This document shows positions 36,705-49,699 of a stretch of DNA of 64,000 nt, one piece after another. The stretch's first letter is position 1; every line of letters starts with the position of its first letter. A program made the translations under genes and the position numbers. The notes under the pieces were generated by a model, which was not told where the DNA came from, searched no databases, and saw nothing but the letters and a program-made list of their open reading frames with translations. The stretch spans positions 10,509,141 to 10,573,140 of the forward strand of contig JAIOJX010000025.1 in NCBI GenBank assembly GCA_022376925.1, in the 5' to 3' direction. This DNA comes from Tragulus kanchil. Its lineage: Eukaryota > Chordata > Mammalia > Artiodactyla > Tragulidae.

Positions 36705-36815
36705 TGTTAGTAGTCGATCAGTTGTGTCTGACTCTTTGAGATCCCATGGACTGTAACCCATCAGGCTACTCTGTCCATGGAATTCTCCAGGCAAGCATAC
36801 TGGAGTGGGTTGCCA
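36705..36815 (-). mobile_element. Truncated Bov-tA/Bov-A SINE, second copy
   Basis: Copy of 35571-35681 through duplication 12, with no differences that I could see. Confidence 0.85.
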
Positions 36816-37376
36816 CCACCAGGTATATTGTTATTTAAAGAAAAGCTTGAGTCACTGATAGAGATACTAATGTTATCGGTGAGTCTGGGATTTTATTTTT
36901 CGAGTGCTTGTTAAATCACTTCCAAAACTACACAGAACAAATTATGGTAATATTTATGCAAGTTACATTACATTGCTAACAAAGTGACTGAATCATGCCA
37001 AGTTATTGCTCCTGTGTATGTGTTGCTTTTTAATCTTGTGTTGTGCAAATATGACAGTTTGCGTTCAGTTGGATAGGAGTCCATGTATTGCACTATTAGA
37101 AAGAGATCTCCTTTCACTACAACAGTTAGAGATGGTCTACCAATCATCCACCAAAATGTCATGATAAAACACGTCTCAGATAACATGGGATGGATGAAGA
37201 CATAGAGGTTCTGTTTAGATATTAGAGCACTGCAGACATTTTTAGTGTTTGTTAAAGATAAATCAGGTAATTACAATTTCCAGGATGGACTAAGGAAGAT
37301 ATATTATTCTACAATATAAACCCAGACCTGAAATTTTTTTAAGTACCTAAACAACACGTATCCACATAGGGTTAAT

Positions 37377-39822
37377 AAGAGACACTAGACATTCGAGCGC
37401 AACAGAAGGAACATGGTTTCTATAGAGAAGGGTGAAGGATGGCCTTCAAACAGAAGCAACCTCTTTATCCTCACTTAATAAGGGTTATCTGTAGGACCAG
37501 CAATTTGCCATTTAACTCCTGAATTTGCATTGTCCCACTTTTATATGATGACTATGTGCTCCCTTGACCTCTGGAGAGATTCTGACACATGCCCTGGGTG
37601 TCAGGAGGCAACTCTCAGGACATGCCAGCTCTAGTCCTTGTTTTCCCTTTGCTTAGAGACCTCCAGATGGGAATTAGTGACTGGATAAGATCCATGAAAC
37701 TCTGCTAGCTCGCTGGGGAAGTGACCATCCACAGCAAAAGGATCTAGCTAGAATTGGTCATACAGACTGAGCCATGGTCCATGCAACAGAAATTCTGGCA
37801 TTGCTGTCACCAAGAGCATTGTCTGGATTGAGCTTCATTGTTTAAGGCGAGAAAGGATAAAGATGGCAGAGATAAAGAGAAGGAATTTTCAATAAAATTT
37901 TCAATTTCAATTTTAAACTTTTTAATTAATAAGGATCAGACAGGATTGACGTACACAAAGTGACAGTAAAAGCTACCATAGACTAGAAACACTGAACAAA
38001 AATTGAAATCCACAGGTGTTATGTTGAGGGTGTGCCATTGAAAAACCTGGGAATGGTTCCTTGCCTGATAAAGCTTGGAATTCAGTATGTGAGAAAGACA
38101 AGAAAGAATCCAAGAATAGAAACTATATTATTGCTACCTCTGCTACTTCCTCTGAAGGTAAGAACTGGCTAATATGAAAAGGAATCAGAGAAGCCATCTC
38201 GCCTAGATTGTGTAGTCATGAAGATGGGCCTGCATAATGATATGGTTCAATAGAACACTTGTGATTTTTCATTGCAGAAGGCACAGCCTATTCAAGATCC
38301 TGAATAATAAAAGCATTTAAATTGCGAAGGAAATGAAAAGACCAGAAAGGGTGTCACAGGGAAAGCATAGATACCACAGCTTCAAAGTCCATTGTGTACT
38401 TAATTCTATATGTTTACCAGAATATTCAAAAATCTTTAAAACATGAAAACTTGATCAAGTGCTTTGTCTCTAGTTTTACCTTGAATTTCTACAATGTCTA
38501 GAATTTTCTACTATCATATACTAAAAAATATATAAGAACTAAAGCGTGAATTTTGAATTTCTCCCATTTATTACAAATGGAACCTAATTAAACTTAAAAG
38601 AGACACTAGACATTCGAGCGCAACAGAAGGAACATGGTTTCTATAGAGAAGGGTGAAGGATGGCCTTCAAACAGAAGCAACCTCTTTATCCTCACTTAAT
38701 AAGGGTTATCTGTAGGACCAGCAATTTGCCATTTAACTCCTGAATTTGCATTGTCCCACTTTTATATGATGACTATGTGCTCCCTTGACCTCTGGAGAGA
38801 TTCTGACACATGCCCTGGGTGTCAGGAGGCAACTCTCAGGACATGCCAGCTCTAGTCCTTGTTTTCCCTTTGCTTAGAGACCTCCAGATGGGAATTAGTG
38901 ACTGGATAAGATCCATGAAACTCTGCTAGCTCGCTGGGGAAGTGACCATCCACAGCAAAAGGATCTAGCTAGAATTGGTCATACAGACTGAGCCATGGTC
39001 CATGCAACAGAAATTCTGGCATTGCTGTCACCAAGAGCATTGTCTGGATTGAGCTTCATTGTTTAAGGCGAGAAAGGATAAAGATGGCAGAGATAAAGAG
39101 AAGGAATTTTCAATAAAATTTTCAATTTCAATTTTTAAACTTTTTAATTAATAAGGATCAGACAGGATTGACGTACACAAAGTGACAGTAAAAGCTACCA
39201 TAGACTAGAAACACTGAACAAAAATTGAAATCCACAGGTGTTATGTTGAGGGTGTGCCATTGAAAAACCTGGGAATGGTTCCTTGCCTGATAAAGCTTGG
39301 AATTCAGTATGTGAGAAAGACAAGAAAGAATCCAAGAATAGAAACTATATTATTGCTACCTCTGCTACTTCCTCTGAAGGTAAGAACTGGCTAATATGAA
39401 AAGGAATCAGAGAAGCCATCTCGCCTAGATTGTGTAGTCATGAAGATGGGCCTGCATAATGATATGGTTCAATAGAACACTTGTGATTTTTCATTGCAGA
39501 AGGCACAGCCTATTCAAGATCCTGAATAATAAAAGCATTTAAATTGCGAAGGAAATGAAAAGACCAGAAAGGGTGTCACAGGGAAAGCATAGATACCACA
39601 GCTTCAAAGTCCATTGTGTACTTAATTCTATATGTTTACCAGAATATTCAAAAATCTTTAAAACATGAAAACTTGATCAAGTGCTTTGTCTCTAGTTTTA
39701 CCTTGAATTTCTACAATGTCTAGAATTTTCTACTATCATATACTAAAAAATATATAAGAACTAAAGCGTGAATTTTGAATTTCTCCCATTTATTACAAAT
39801 GGAACCTAATTAAACTTAAAAG
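37377..39822. repeat. Direct duplication 13 (offset 1221)
   Basis: Block 37377-38600 recurs at 38598-39822 with three shared bases at the junction. This is the largest offset in the window. Interior copies agree except for one extra T ('caattttaaac' against 'caatttttaaac'). Its right edge lies just inside the L1 that begins near 39795. Confidence 0.95.
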
Positions 39823-41749
39823 TTTTCCCATAGTAAAGGAAACCATAAATAAGATGAAAAGACAATGCTCAGAATGGGAGAAACAAATTGCAAACAAAGC
39901 AACTGACAAAAGATTAATCTTCAAAATATATAAGCAGATCATGAAGCTCAGTATCAGAAAAGCAAACAATCCAATCAAAATCTGGGTGGAAGACCTAAAC
40001 AGGCATTTCTCCAAATGGCCAAAATACACATGAAAGTATGTTCGACATCATTAATTATTAAAGAAATGCAAATCAAAACTACAATGATATATTACCTCAC
40101 AAATGTCAGAATGGTCATCATCAAAAGATCTAGATAAAAGCTAGAGAGTGTGTGGAGAAAAGGGAATTCTTCATGGAGGAAAACTCTACAAACAATAAAA
40201 GCTAGAGTGGGTGTGAAGAAAAGGGAATCCTCCATGGAGAACAGTATGAGGATTCCTTAAAAAAAAAAAAAAAAAACTAGTAATAACACTATCACATGAC
40301 TCAGCAACCCCACTACTGGGCATGTACCCTGAGAAAATCGTAAATCAAAACAACACACGTAGTCTAATGTTCATTGCATTACTGTTTACAATAGCCAGAA
40401 CATGGAAGCAATCTAATTGTCCATTGACAGACGAATGAATAAAGAAGTTGTTTTGCATATATATAACAGGACGCTACTCAGCTGTAAAAGGAATGAATGG
40501 GAGTCAGTTGATCTGAAGTGGATGACACTAGAGCTTGTTCTACAGAGTTAAGTCAGAACGATAAAATGGATATCATATATTAAACAACAAAAAACAAAAT
40601 TTCATGAAGATGGGCCTGCATAATGATATGGTTCAATAGAACACTTGTGATTTTTCATTGCAGAAGGCACAGCCTATTCAAGATCCTGAATAATAAAAGC
40701 ATTTAAATTGCGAAGGAAATGAAAAGACCAGAAAGGGTGTCACAGGGAAAGCATAGATACCACAGCTTCAAAGTCCATTGTGTACTTAATTCTATATGTT
40801 TACCAGAATATTCAAAAATCTTTAAAACATGAAAACTTGATCAAGTGCTTTGTCTCTAGTTTTACCTTGAATTTCTACAATGTCTAGAATTTTCTACTAT
40901 CATATACTAAAAAATATATAAGAACTAAAGCGTGAATTTTGAATTTCTCCCATTTATTACAAATGGAACCTAATTAAACTTAAAAGTTTTCCCATAGTAA
41001 AGGAAACCATAAATAAGATGAAAAGACAATGCTCAGAATGGGAGAAACAAATTGCAAACAAAGCAACTGACAAAAGATTAATCTTCAAAATATATAAGCA
41101 GATCATGAAGCTCAGTATCAGAAAAGCAAACAATCCAATCAAAATCTGGGTGGAAGACCTAAACAGGCATTTCTCCAAATGGCCAAAATACACATGAAAG
41201 TATGTTCGACATCATTAATTATTAAAGAAATGCAAATCAAAACTACAATGATATATTACCTCACAAATGTCAGAATGGTCATCATCAAAAGATCTAGATA
41301 AAAGCTAGAGAGTGTGTGGAGAAAAGGGAATTCTTCATGGAGGAAAACTCTACAAACAATAAAAGCTAGAGTGGGTGTGAAGAAAAGGGAATCCTCCATG
41401 GAGAACAGTATGAGGATTCCTTAAAAAAAAAAAAAAAAAACTAGTAATAACACTATCACATGACTCAGCAACCCCACTACTGGGCATGTACCCTGAGAAA
41501 ATCGTAAATCAAAACAACACACGTAGTCTAATGTTCATTGCATTACTGTTTACAATAGCCAGAACATGGAAGCAATCTAATTGTCCATTGACAGACGAAT
41601 GAATAAAGAAGTTGTTTTGCATATATATAACAGGACGCTACTCAGCTGTAAAAAGGAATGAATGGGAGTCAGTTGATCTGAAGTGGATGACACTAGAGCT
41701 TGTTCTACAGAGTTAAGTCAGAACGATAAAAATGGATATCATATATTAA
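39438..41749. repeat. Direct duplication 14 (offset 1164)
   Basis: Block 39438-40583 recurs at 40602-41749. The first copy ends in 18 bases that distort the true L1 sequence ('ttaaacaacaaaaaac' where the second has 'ttaacacatacatat'). The first 385 bases are also the end of duplication 13, so 38217-38600, 39438-39822 and 40602-40986 are three copies. Confidence 0.95.
39795..40583 (+). mobile_element. 5'-truncated L1, first copy, cut by a junction
   Basis: Begins with L1 ORF2-derived 'acctaattaaacttaaaag' and 'aaaccataaataagatgaa', then follows the ORF2 C-terminal region to 'gttaagtcagaacgataa'. Stops and frameshifts are frequent, so no frame survives. It contains an internal imperfect tandem duplication of about 52 bases (40134-40186 and 40195-40246) and an 18-base A run near 40259. 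It is more decayed than the L1 at 5512. Confidence 0.85.
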
Positions 41750-42105
41750 CACATACATATGGAATCTAGAAAAATGATACTGATAAATCAATTTTCAGGG
41801 AAGGAATGAAGACACAGACATAGAGAACAGACTTGTGAACACAGCAGGGGAAGGAGGGGGGTGGAACGAATTGAGTTAGGATTGACAAGTATACACCACC
41901 ATATATAAAATAGATAGCTAGTAGAAACTGCCATAAACCACAGGGGGCCCAGCCCAGCTCTCTTCAATGACCAAAAGGAGTGGAGGAGTGGAATGGGGTG
42001 AAAGGGAGGCTCAAGAAGGGCAGGGATATAAGTATGTGTGTGTGTGTGTGTATACATATATACATTTTGTAAAACAGTTATACTCCAATTAAAAATATTA
42101 AAACA
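40959..42105 (+). mobile_element. 5'-truncated L1, second copy with 3' UTR
   Basis: Repeats 39795-40583 and continues into the 3' UTR ('taaaatagatagctagtag', a purine-rich segment, a GT/TA microsatellite at about 42034-42066, then 'gtaaaacagttatactccaa'). The A-rich end near 42105 is the site of a SINE insertion. This is the only complete 3' end of the element; allowing for the duplication, the element spans about 1.15 kb. Confidence 0.85.
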
Positions 42106-42358
42106 GGGGCTTCCCTGGTAGTCCAGTGGGTAAAGAGTCTGCCTTGCAGTGCAAGGGGCATCGGTTTGATCCCTGGTCCAGGAAGATTCCATGTGCCTCA
42201 GAGCAGGAGGAGCAGTGTGTCCAATTACAAGACAGTACTCTGGAGCACATGTGCCCAGAGCCAGTACTCTGCAAGGAGAAAAGCCACTGCCATGGGAGGG
42301 CCAGACAGGCTGAAAAATAAAGATGGATGAAAATAAACAAATAAAAATAAATAAAAGA
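42106..42358 (+). mobile_element. CHR-2-like SINE in the L1 tail
   Basis: Head 'ggggcttccctggtagtcca', B-box-like 'ggtttgatccctggtcc', then the non-Bov-A body ('gtgtccaattacaagacag', 'gcacatgtgcccagagcc', 'gtactctgcaaggag') and a tail of 'aaataaacaaataaaaataa' type, running into a TA run at 42361-42377. The A-rich L1 end is a usual target for such insertion. No clear target repeat was found. Confidence 0.87.
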
Positions 42359-42812
42359 GGCATATATATATATATATGAAAAAACAGGAAAAAATAAAAA
42401 AGACCTCACCAAACTTTGAGATGTAACAAAAATAAGGTCATGGTGCTTTTAGAGACTTTGTGGTTGTACAGCACCTAAGACAATTACAGAATTATCTGTA
42501 TTTTCAAAAATGGTTATATTTGTAGCAATATATTTTGGGAAACAAATTCCTTGCAACAACAATGTAGAGGATGCAGCGATGGAGCTCTTTTAAAAAATAA
42601 CAATAAAACGATGATTAGTGACTGATGGTTTTGAATCACCTGCTGACTCAAGTGATGGACTGAGGTTGTTGAGAGTGGAAAACTTACAGAACCCCTCTTC
42701 CCATGAGATCTTCAGTAGGCTTTGGTTTGTGACTGGTTTGGAATTCCAGTACAAAAGTCTTTCTTGTGGTGGCTCTACTCTGTCTTTTTTGGATGTAGCC
42801 AATGCCAGGAAA
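42359..42812. other. Single-copy non-coding DNA
   Basis: A TA microsatellite at the start, then unique sequence. The opposed 115-codon and 70-codon frames around 42590-42965 overlap on both strands and resemble no family. Confidence 0.55.
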
Positions 42813-45050
42813 CAGACTGAAATGAAGAAATACAGTGTGTTTTGGGCCGGTTGTTTTGTTTTCTTTTTTCTTTTCTTGGTTTTGTTTCACTTCCCCACTG
42901 AAAAGCTTGCATCAGGAAAACGAAGGCTGCTGTATCACAGAAGAGACATCACAGAGGTTAAGTGAGTCTGTACATACACAATGGTTCTATAATACTGAAT
43001 ATTTAAATTAAAAAATAAAATACTCTTTGCCAAGAACAGACTCACAAACCCATCAGTGTCTATGGTTGCCAAAATTCTGGGAACTTACATGAGATTCAGC
43101 TACGAGGCATTTTTGACTTCTGCTACATTGCTATTTGTATATTACAGTATAGACATAGGTTATATAGAAGAGTTAACAGAGTTTCCCATGGGACCTAATT
43201 TAAGACAGGGGGAGAGAGTAGGGATACAGTCTTTCTTAGCATTAGGGAATTCTGAAATGTCTTATACTCACTACGATGTGTAATTCTGCTTATTCAAAGT
43301 GAGTAGAAAATTGAGTTTACTTTCTGTGGTCTGAGGGCCTCCCACTTTGTTCTGGGACCCCATAAGCAGGAAACATGCAGCCTGAAAGTGTCTGTGGCAC
43401 ACTTTGGACACCCAAGGAGAATAAGTCAGCTTAGAAAGTGATATTAAAATTTCAATTACATAGCCATTTGGCAAATAAATTCTGAGTTTATGTCCCCAGG
43501 CAACTTCAGAAGAGGTCACAATGTTGCTTTAGGTGTTGGGTTTTGGAAAAAGGGTATAATTTGAGGTCCCTTTTACTTTTGCTTTTTCAAGGAAAGTAAG
43601 GCCAGCTCCTGGTTTTCCAACCACAATCAGTTTCATATTAAATTATTTCCTGAACTTTCACCTTCTAATAGAGAAGTGCTCTGAAATGGTTTGAATTGTA
43701 TTTTGTATTGGAAAATGTTGCACATTTTGGAAGCAATTCCTCTACAGTTTAAATGCTGTTGATTTAGATTACTGCAATCTAGTAGGCATTTTCCAATAGA
43801 TATGCCATGACAACATTTTATTATAATAGTATTAATATATTTTATTAACAACCTATTTAAATAATTTTTGAGTTATTCCTGTATGCATCTTTTTACTTCC
43901 TAGTTATTTGGGCACTTCAGACTGAAATGAAGAATCAGTGTGTTTTGGGCCGGTTGTTTTGTTTTCTTTTTTCTTGGTTTTGTTTCACTTCCCCACTGAA
44001 AAGCTTGCATCAGGAAAACGAAGGCTGCTGTATCACAGAAGAGACATCACAGAGGTTAAGTGAGTCTGTACATACACAATGGTTCTATAATACTGAATAT
44101 TTAAATTAAAAAATAAAATACTCTTTGCCAAGAACAGACTCACAAACCCATCAGTGTCTATGGTTGCCAAAATTCTGGGAACTTACATGAGATTCAGCTA
44201 CGAGGCATTTTTGACTTCTGCTACATTGCTATTTGTATATTACAGTATAGACATAGGTTATATAGAAGAGTTAACAGAGTTTCCCATGGGACCTAATTTA
44301 AGACAGGGGGAGAGAGTAGGGATACAGTCTTTCTTAGCATTAGGGAATTCTGAAATGTCTTATACTCACTACGATGTGTAATTCTGCTTATTCAAAGTGA
44401 GTAGAAAATTGAGTTTACTTTCTGTGGTCTGAGGGCCTCCCACTTTGTTCTGGGACCCCATAAGCAGGAAACATGCAGCCTGAAAGTGTCTGTGGCACAC
44501 TTTGGACACCCAAGGAGAATAAGTCAGCTTAGAAAGTGATATTAAAATTTCAATTACATAGCCATTTGGCAAATAAATTCTGAGTTTATGTCCCCAGGCA
44601 ACTTCAGAAGAGGTCACAATGTTGCTTTAGGTGTTGGGTTTTGGAAAAAGGGTATAATTTGAGGTCCCTTTTACTTTTGCTTTTTCAAGGAAAGTAAGGC
44701 CAGCTCCTGGTTTTCCAACCACAATCAGTTTCATATTAAATTATTTCCTGAACTTTCACCTTCTAATAGAGAAGTGCTCTGAAATGGTTTGAATTGTATT
44801 TTGTATTGGAAAATGTTGCACATTTTGGAAGCAATTCCTCTACAGTTTAAATGCTGTTGATTTAGATTACTGCAATCTAGTAGGCATTTTCCAATAGATA
44901 TGCCATGACAACATTTTATTATAATAGTATTAATATATTTTATTAACAACCTATTTAAATAATTTTTGAGTTATTCCTGTATGCATCTTTACTTCCTTAG
45001 TATTTATTAGGAAAATACTGTGGCATTTTACCTAGTCTATTTGGGCACTT
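42813..45050. repeat. Direct duplication 15 (offset 1098-1105)
   Basis: Block 42813-43917 recurs at 43918-45050. Differences sit at the edges: 'gaagaaatacagtg' against 'gaagaatcagtg' and a five-base loss within the first 80 bases of the second copy, and a loss of about 40 bases in the last 30 bases of the first. The roughly 900-base interior looks identical, including the paired frames at 43056 and 44154. Confidence 0.94.
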
Positions 45051-45627
45051 ACACACACACATAACTGAAATCTTATCAAAAAGTCTTTCCTTTCAAAATT
45101 TTGTCTAGACTCTCCAACATACTGCTATTTAGTGATTGCTATTGTTAATGGCTTTATCAACTTTTTTCTAGATACTGTTTTATAGTTAAAATATTATAGA
45201 AGTATACATAGGAATATACCTAATATATTAACCTAGAAATTATTTTGAATATGAATATATATATATATATATACACACACATATATATCCTAATATGTCA
45301 GAAAGAACTGCCAGAAACGTGCAAGTGGCTGAGAGACCAGTGGATGAAGAAGAAAGTACTAGGCTAACCATGGTGATGATTTTTAAATGTAGAGAAATAT
45401 CAAGTCACTGTGTTGTGTAACTGGAACAGGATTAGATGTCAATTATACTTGCACAACAAACACTCATATAAAGCAAGATAGTATTACTGGTTATTGGACA
45501 TGGGGGTAGGGGAAGAGAGGCTGGGTGAAGGCAGTCAAAAGGCACACACTTCCAGTTGTAAGATAAGTAATAAGCATGCAATGTACAGCATGATTAACAT
45601 AATTAAGGCTGATACATGTTACATATG

Positions 45628-45831
45628 GGGGCTTCCCTTGTAGCTCAGTCAGTAAAGAATCTGTCCGCAATGCAGGAGACCCCATTTGATTCCTGGATTG
45701 GGAAGATCCCCTGGAGAAGGAAATAGCAACCCACTCCAATACCCTTGCCTGGAGAATGCTAAGGACAGAGGAGCCTGGCAGGCTGCAGTCCATGGGGTTG
45801 CAAGTGTCAGACTCAACTTAGAGACTAAACT
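45628..45831 (+). mobile_element. Bov-tA SINE with perfect target site duplication
   Basis: Complete head ('gggcttcccttgtagctcag') and Bov-A body to 'agactcaacttagagac'. The 12-base 'atgttacatatg' occurs at 45616-45627 and 45832-45843. The minus-strand 100-codon frame over it is the usual incidental Bov-tA frame. Confidence 0.93.
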
Positions 45832-46710
45832 ATGTTACATATGAAAGTTAAGAGTAAACTTTAAGAGTTATTATCACAAGAAGAAACATTTTTTCTACTC
45901 TTTAATTCTGCATCTGTATGAGATGATGAACTTTCACTAAATTTATGGTGGCAATCATTTCATGATACATGTAAGTCAAATCATTATCTATACACCTTAA
46001 ACTTACAAAGGTAGGCTGATGTCTTATGTAAAATACCCTTTAATTTTTTTGAGTTATTCCTGTATGCATCTTTACTTCCTTAGTATTTATTAGGAAAATA
46101 CTGTGGCATTTTACCTAGTCTATTTGGGCACTTACACACACACATAACTGAAATCTTATCAAAAAGTCTTTCCTTTCAAAATTTTGTCTAGACTCTCCAA
46201 CATACTGCTATTTAGTGATTGCTATTGTTAATGGCTTTATCAACTTTTTTCTAGATACTGTTTTATAGTTAAAATATTATAGAAGTATACATAGGAATAT
46301 ACCTAATATATTAACCTAGAAATTATTTTGAATATGAATATATATATATATATATACACACACATATATATCCTAATATGTCAGAAAGAACTGCCAGAAA
46401 CGTGCAAGTGGCTGAGAGACCAGTGGATGAAGAAGAAAGTACTAGGCTAACCATGGTGATGATTTTTAAATGTAGAGAAATATCAAGTCACTGTGTTGTG
46501 TAACTGGAACAGGATTAGATGTCAATTATACTTGCACAACAAACACTCATATAAAGCAAGATAGTATTACTGGTTATTGGACATGGGGGTAGGGGAAGAG
46601 AGGCTGGGTGAAGGCAGTCAAAAGGCACACACTTCCAGTTGTAAGATAAGTAATAAGCATGCAATGTACAGCATGATTAACATAATTAAGGCTGATACAT
46701 GTTACATATG

Positions 46711-46914
46711 GGGGCTTCCCTTGTAGCTCAGTCAGTAAAGAATCTGTCCGCAATGCAGGAGACCCCATTTGATTCCTGGATTGGGAAGATCCCCTGGAGA
46801 AGGAAATAGCAACCCACTCCAATACCCTTGCCTGGAGAATGCTAAGGACAGAGGAGCCTGGCAGGCTGCAGTCCATGGGGTTGCAAGTGTCAGACTCAAC
46901 TTAGAGACTAAACT
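46711..46914 (+). mobile_element. Bov-tA SINE, second copy
   Basis: Copy of 45628-45831 together with its target repeats (46699-46710 and 46915-46926) through duplication 16. The two copies look the same. Confidence 0.93.
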
Positions 46915-47155
46915 ATGTTACATATGAAAGTTAAGAGTAAACTTTAAGAGTTATTATCACAAGAAGAAACATTTTTTCTACTCTTTAATTCTGCATCTGT
47001 ATGAGATGATGAACTTTCACTAAATTTATGGTGGCAATCATTTCATGATACATGTAAGTCAAATCATTATACTATACACCTTAAACTTACAAAGTGCTGT
47101 TTCAATTGTGTCACAATAAAATTTTAAAAATTTGTTAGGCTGATGTCTTATGTAA

Positions 47156-47550
47156 TAGTCACCATATTCATATACTCATTTCTTAATCTACCACTCATAT
47201 CCAGCAATTACAACCTTATTAAAAATTTACAACCAAAGGAGATCCTTTGTAGTGAATAAAGTATGTATTTCCATGCCTAGCTTTATTTCACTACATTTCA
47301 ATGAAATGTGTCAGAATTATGTCTAAAAGTTTACTGAGTTTAAATTTGTTTTATCTTATATATTTAATGTACAAATTCAGTAGGAGAACTATTTTTGATA
47401 TTGTTGTAAATCCCAATTTGTATACATTTTGTATTAGTTTTCATAAAGTTCTTTTATTTTCTTCTTTCCTTCCCCCTTCCCATCTTTTTTCCTTTCTCCC
47501 CTTCTTCCTTCCCTCTCTTTCATTTTTCCTTTACCTATCTATGCAATCAT
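47156..47550. other. Single-copy DNA with a pyrimidine-rich tract
   Basis: Unique sequence ending in a C/T tract at about 47458-47532 made of irregular CCTT, CTTT and CCCT units. The 100-codon plus-strand frame at 47301-47603 crosses it and owes its length to low complexity. Confidence 0.65.
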
Positions 47551-49699
47551 TAATCTGCTCCTTATCTCTCTACTGCTTATACATTTCATATACAAATACA
47601 TGATTTTCAGCATTTATGGCTGAAACTCTATGTTTGCATTTAGCCAAAGTCATATATGCCTATGAGTGAGAAGATATCAATGTTCTTTTTGGTATTGTCT
47701 TTGATTACTAAAAATTAATTCTTAAGACAAAGCTAACTTGCCATGCTTAATTTTAAAATAAATTTATTATGATTCTAGTAATTAAGAAGGGAAGACATGT
47801 CTATTTAAAATTATGTAAAATTGTCATAGCTTTGACAAAGCTGGTTGGTTCAGACTGAAATTTTCACATTTGGTCTCAATCCAAAGTGTTACCAAAAATG
47901 AATATACCTGAACTTCATCTATTTTTATGTTTCCAGTGTACAAACATGGTAAAAGCAATCCTTAAGAACTTTTTAAATTTCAGATTTCTCAACTGCTCTA
48001 ACTTATATTTGAACACTGGTCCATGGAAATGGCCACTAAGTCTTTAGTAAAATCTTATTAAGCACTCTAAAAATGCCAACTGTATACCCTTTGGATTATG
48101 GCTTTAAAAAATCTAATTACTTTTGGTATTGAGAAGGACTATATATCAAATAGCCTGCTGCTGTTAGCAGTGATAGCCTGCCAGATGTTCACAGTTTATC
48201 ACTGTCATGATGTTTCAAAGACCTATGTAAAATAATGTATAGGAAAGAATTGTCTAAGTAGGCTCTCAATCCTACTTTTTAATTCTTATGTGAAAACTCA
48301 TGCATGTGTATGTGTGTTTCACTAATGTTTCAAGAAATATACTAGTGACTATTTAGGGTCAGAAGAAAATTATTAAGCATAGACAATGATTTGGTAGCAT
48401 GATGTAGCAATAATACCTATATAAATATTTATGTTTTCAGTTTAATATCTATAGAGAGTAAGCAGGGTTTAAGAATTTGGTTGCTTGATATCTTCTTTCA
48501 TTATCCTTATTTTGCAATCTTCAACAAATTCAACTAAAGATTTTGAAAAAAAAAATACCTGTTCAAAACATTAGCTGAATATATATGTGTATATACAAGT
48601 GTAAATGAAATTTTGAAAAACAAAAATCGTTCAACAAATGTAAAATTTAATCTGCTCCTTATCTCTACTGCTTATACATTCATATACAAATACATGATTT
48701 TCAGCATTTATGGCTGAAACTCTATGTTTGCATTTAGCCAAAGTCATATATGCCTATGAGTGAGAAGATATCAATGTTCTTTTGGTATTGTCTTTGATTA
48801 CTAAAATTAATTCTTAAGACAAAGCTAACTTGCCATGCTTAATTTTAAAATAAATTTATTATGATTCTAGTAATTAAAAAGGGAAGACATGTCTATTTAA
48901 AATTATGTAAAATTGTCATAGCTTTGACAAAGCTGGTTGGTTCAGACTGAAATTTTCACATTTGGTCTCAATCCAAAGTGTTACCAAAAATGAATATACC
49001 TGAACTTCATCTATTTTTATGTTTCCAGTGTACAAACATGGTAAAAGCAATCCTTAAGAACTTTTTAAATTTCAGATTTCTCAACTGCTCTAACTTATAT
49101 TTGAACACTGGTCCATGGAAATGGCCACTAAGTCTTTAGTAAAATCTTATTAAGCACTCTAAAAATGCCAACTGTATACCCTTTGGATTATGGCTTTAAA
49201 AAATCTAATTACTTTTGGTATTGAGAAGGACTATATATCAAATAGCCTGCTGCTGTTAGCAGTGATAGCCTGCCAGATGTTCACAGTTTATCACTGTCAT
49301 GATGTTTCAAAGACCTATGTAAAATAATGTATAGGAAAGAATTGTCTAAGTAGGCTCTCAATCCTACTTTTTAATTCTTATGTGAAAACTCATGCATGTG
49401 TATGTGTGTTTCACTAATGTTTCAAGAAATATACTAGTGACTATTTAGGGTCAGAAGAAAATTATTAAGCATAGACAATGATTTGGTAGCATGATGTAGC
49501 AATAATACCTATATAAATATTTATGTTTTCAGTTTAATATCTATAGAGAGTAAGCAGGGTTTAAGAATTTGGTTGCTTGATATCTTCTTTCATTATCCTT
49601 ATTTTGCAATCTTCAACAAATTCAACTAAAGATTTTGAAAAAAAAAAATACCTGTTCAAAACATTAGCTGAATATATATGTGTATATACAAGTGTAAAT
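47551..49699. repeat. Direct duplication 17 (offset 1097, less after indels)
   Basis: Block 47551-48606 recurs at 48648-49699 after a 41-base linker. The second copy has lost several single bases within its first 160 bases ('tatctctctact' against 'tatctctact', 'acatttcat' against 'acattcat', 'ctttttggt' against 'cttttggt'), all homopolymer or dinucleotide slips. No transposon is recognised inside. Confidence 0.94.

Larger units (their letters stand above)
35536..37792. repeat. Direct duplication 12 (offset 1134-1135, less after an indel)
   Basis: Block 35536-36659 recurs at 36671-37792 after an 11-base linker. The second copy lacks one C near its start and differs at 'gcttttttaaacttg' against 'gctttttaatcttg'. 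Its 3' part is also the first part of duplication 13, so 36244-36659, 37377-37792 and 38598-39013 are three copies. Confidence 0.95.
44962..47155. repeat. Direct duplication 16 (offset 1083)
   Basis: Block 44962-46031 recurs at 46042-47155. The first copy has lost about 41 bases just before its end (between 'cttacaaag' and 'taggctgatg'), plus one small indel nearby. It contains a TA/CA microsatellite (45255-45288 and 46337-46371) of equal length in both copies, and a Bov-tA SINE. Confidence 0.94.

Noticed and set aside
41788..42363. 191-codon minus-strand open frame
   Set aside because: It runs antisense across an L1 3' UTR and a SINE. Its sequence is the typical translation of ruminant SINE antisense DNA, not a protein.
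47301..47603. 100-codon plus-strand frame
   Set aside because: Its length comes from the low-complexity pyrimidine tract, which encodes mainly serine, leucine, phenylalanine and proline.
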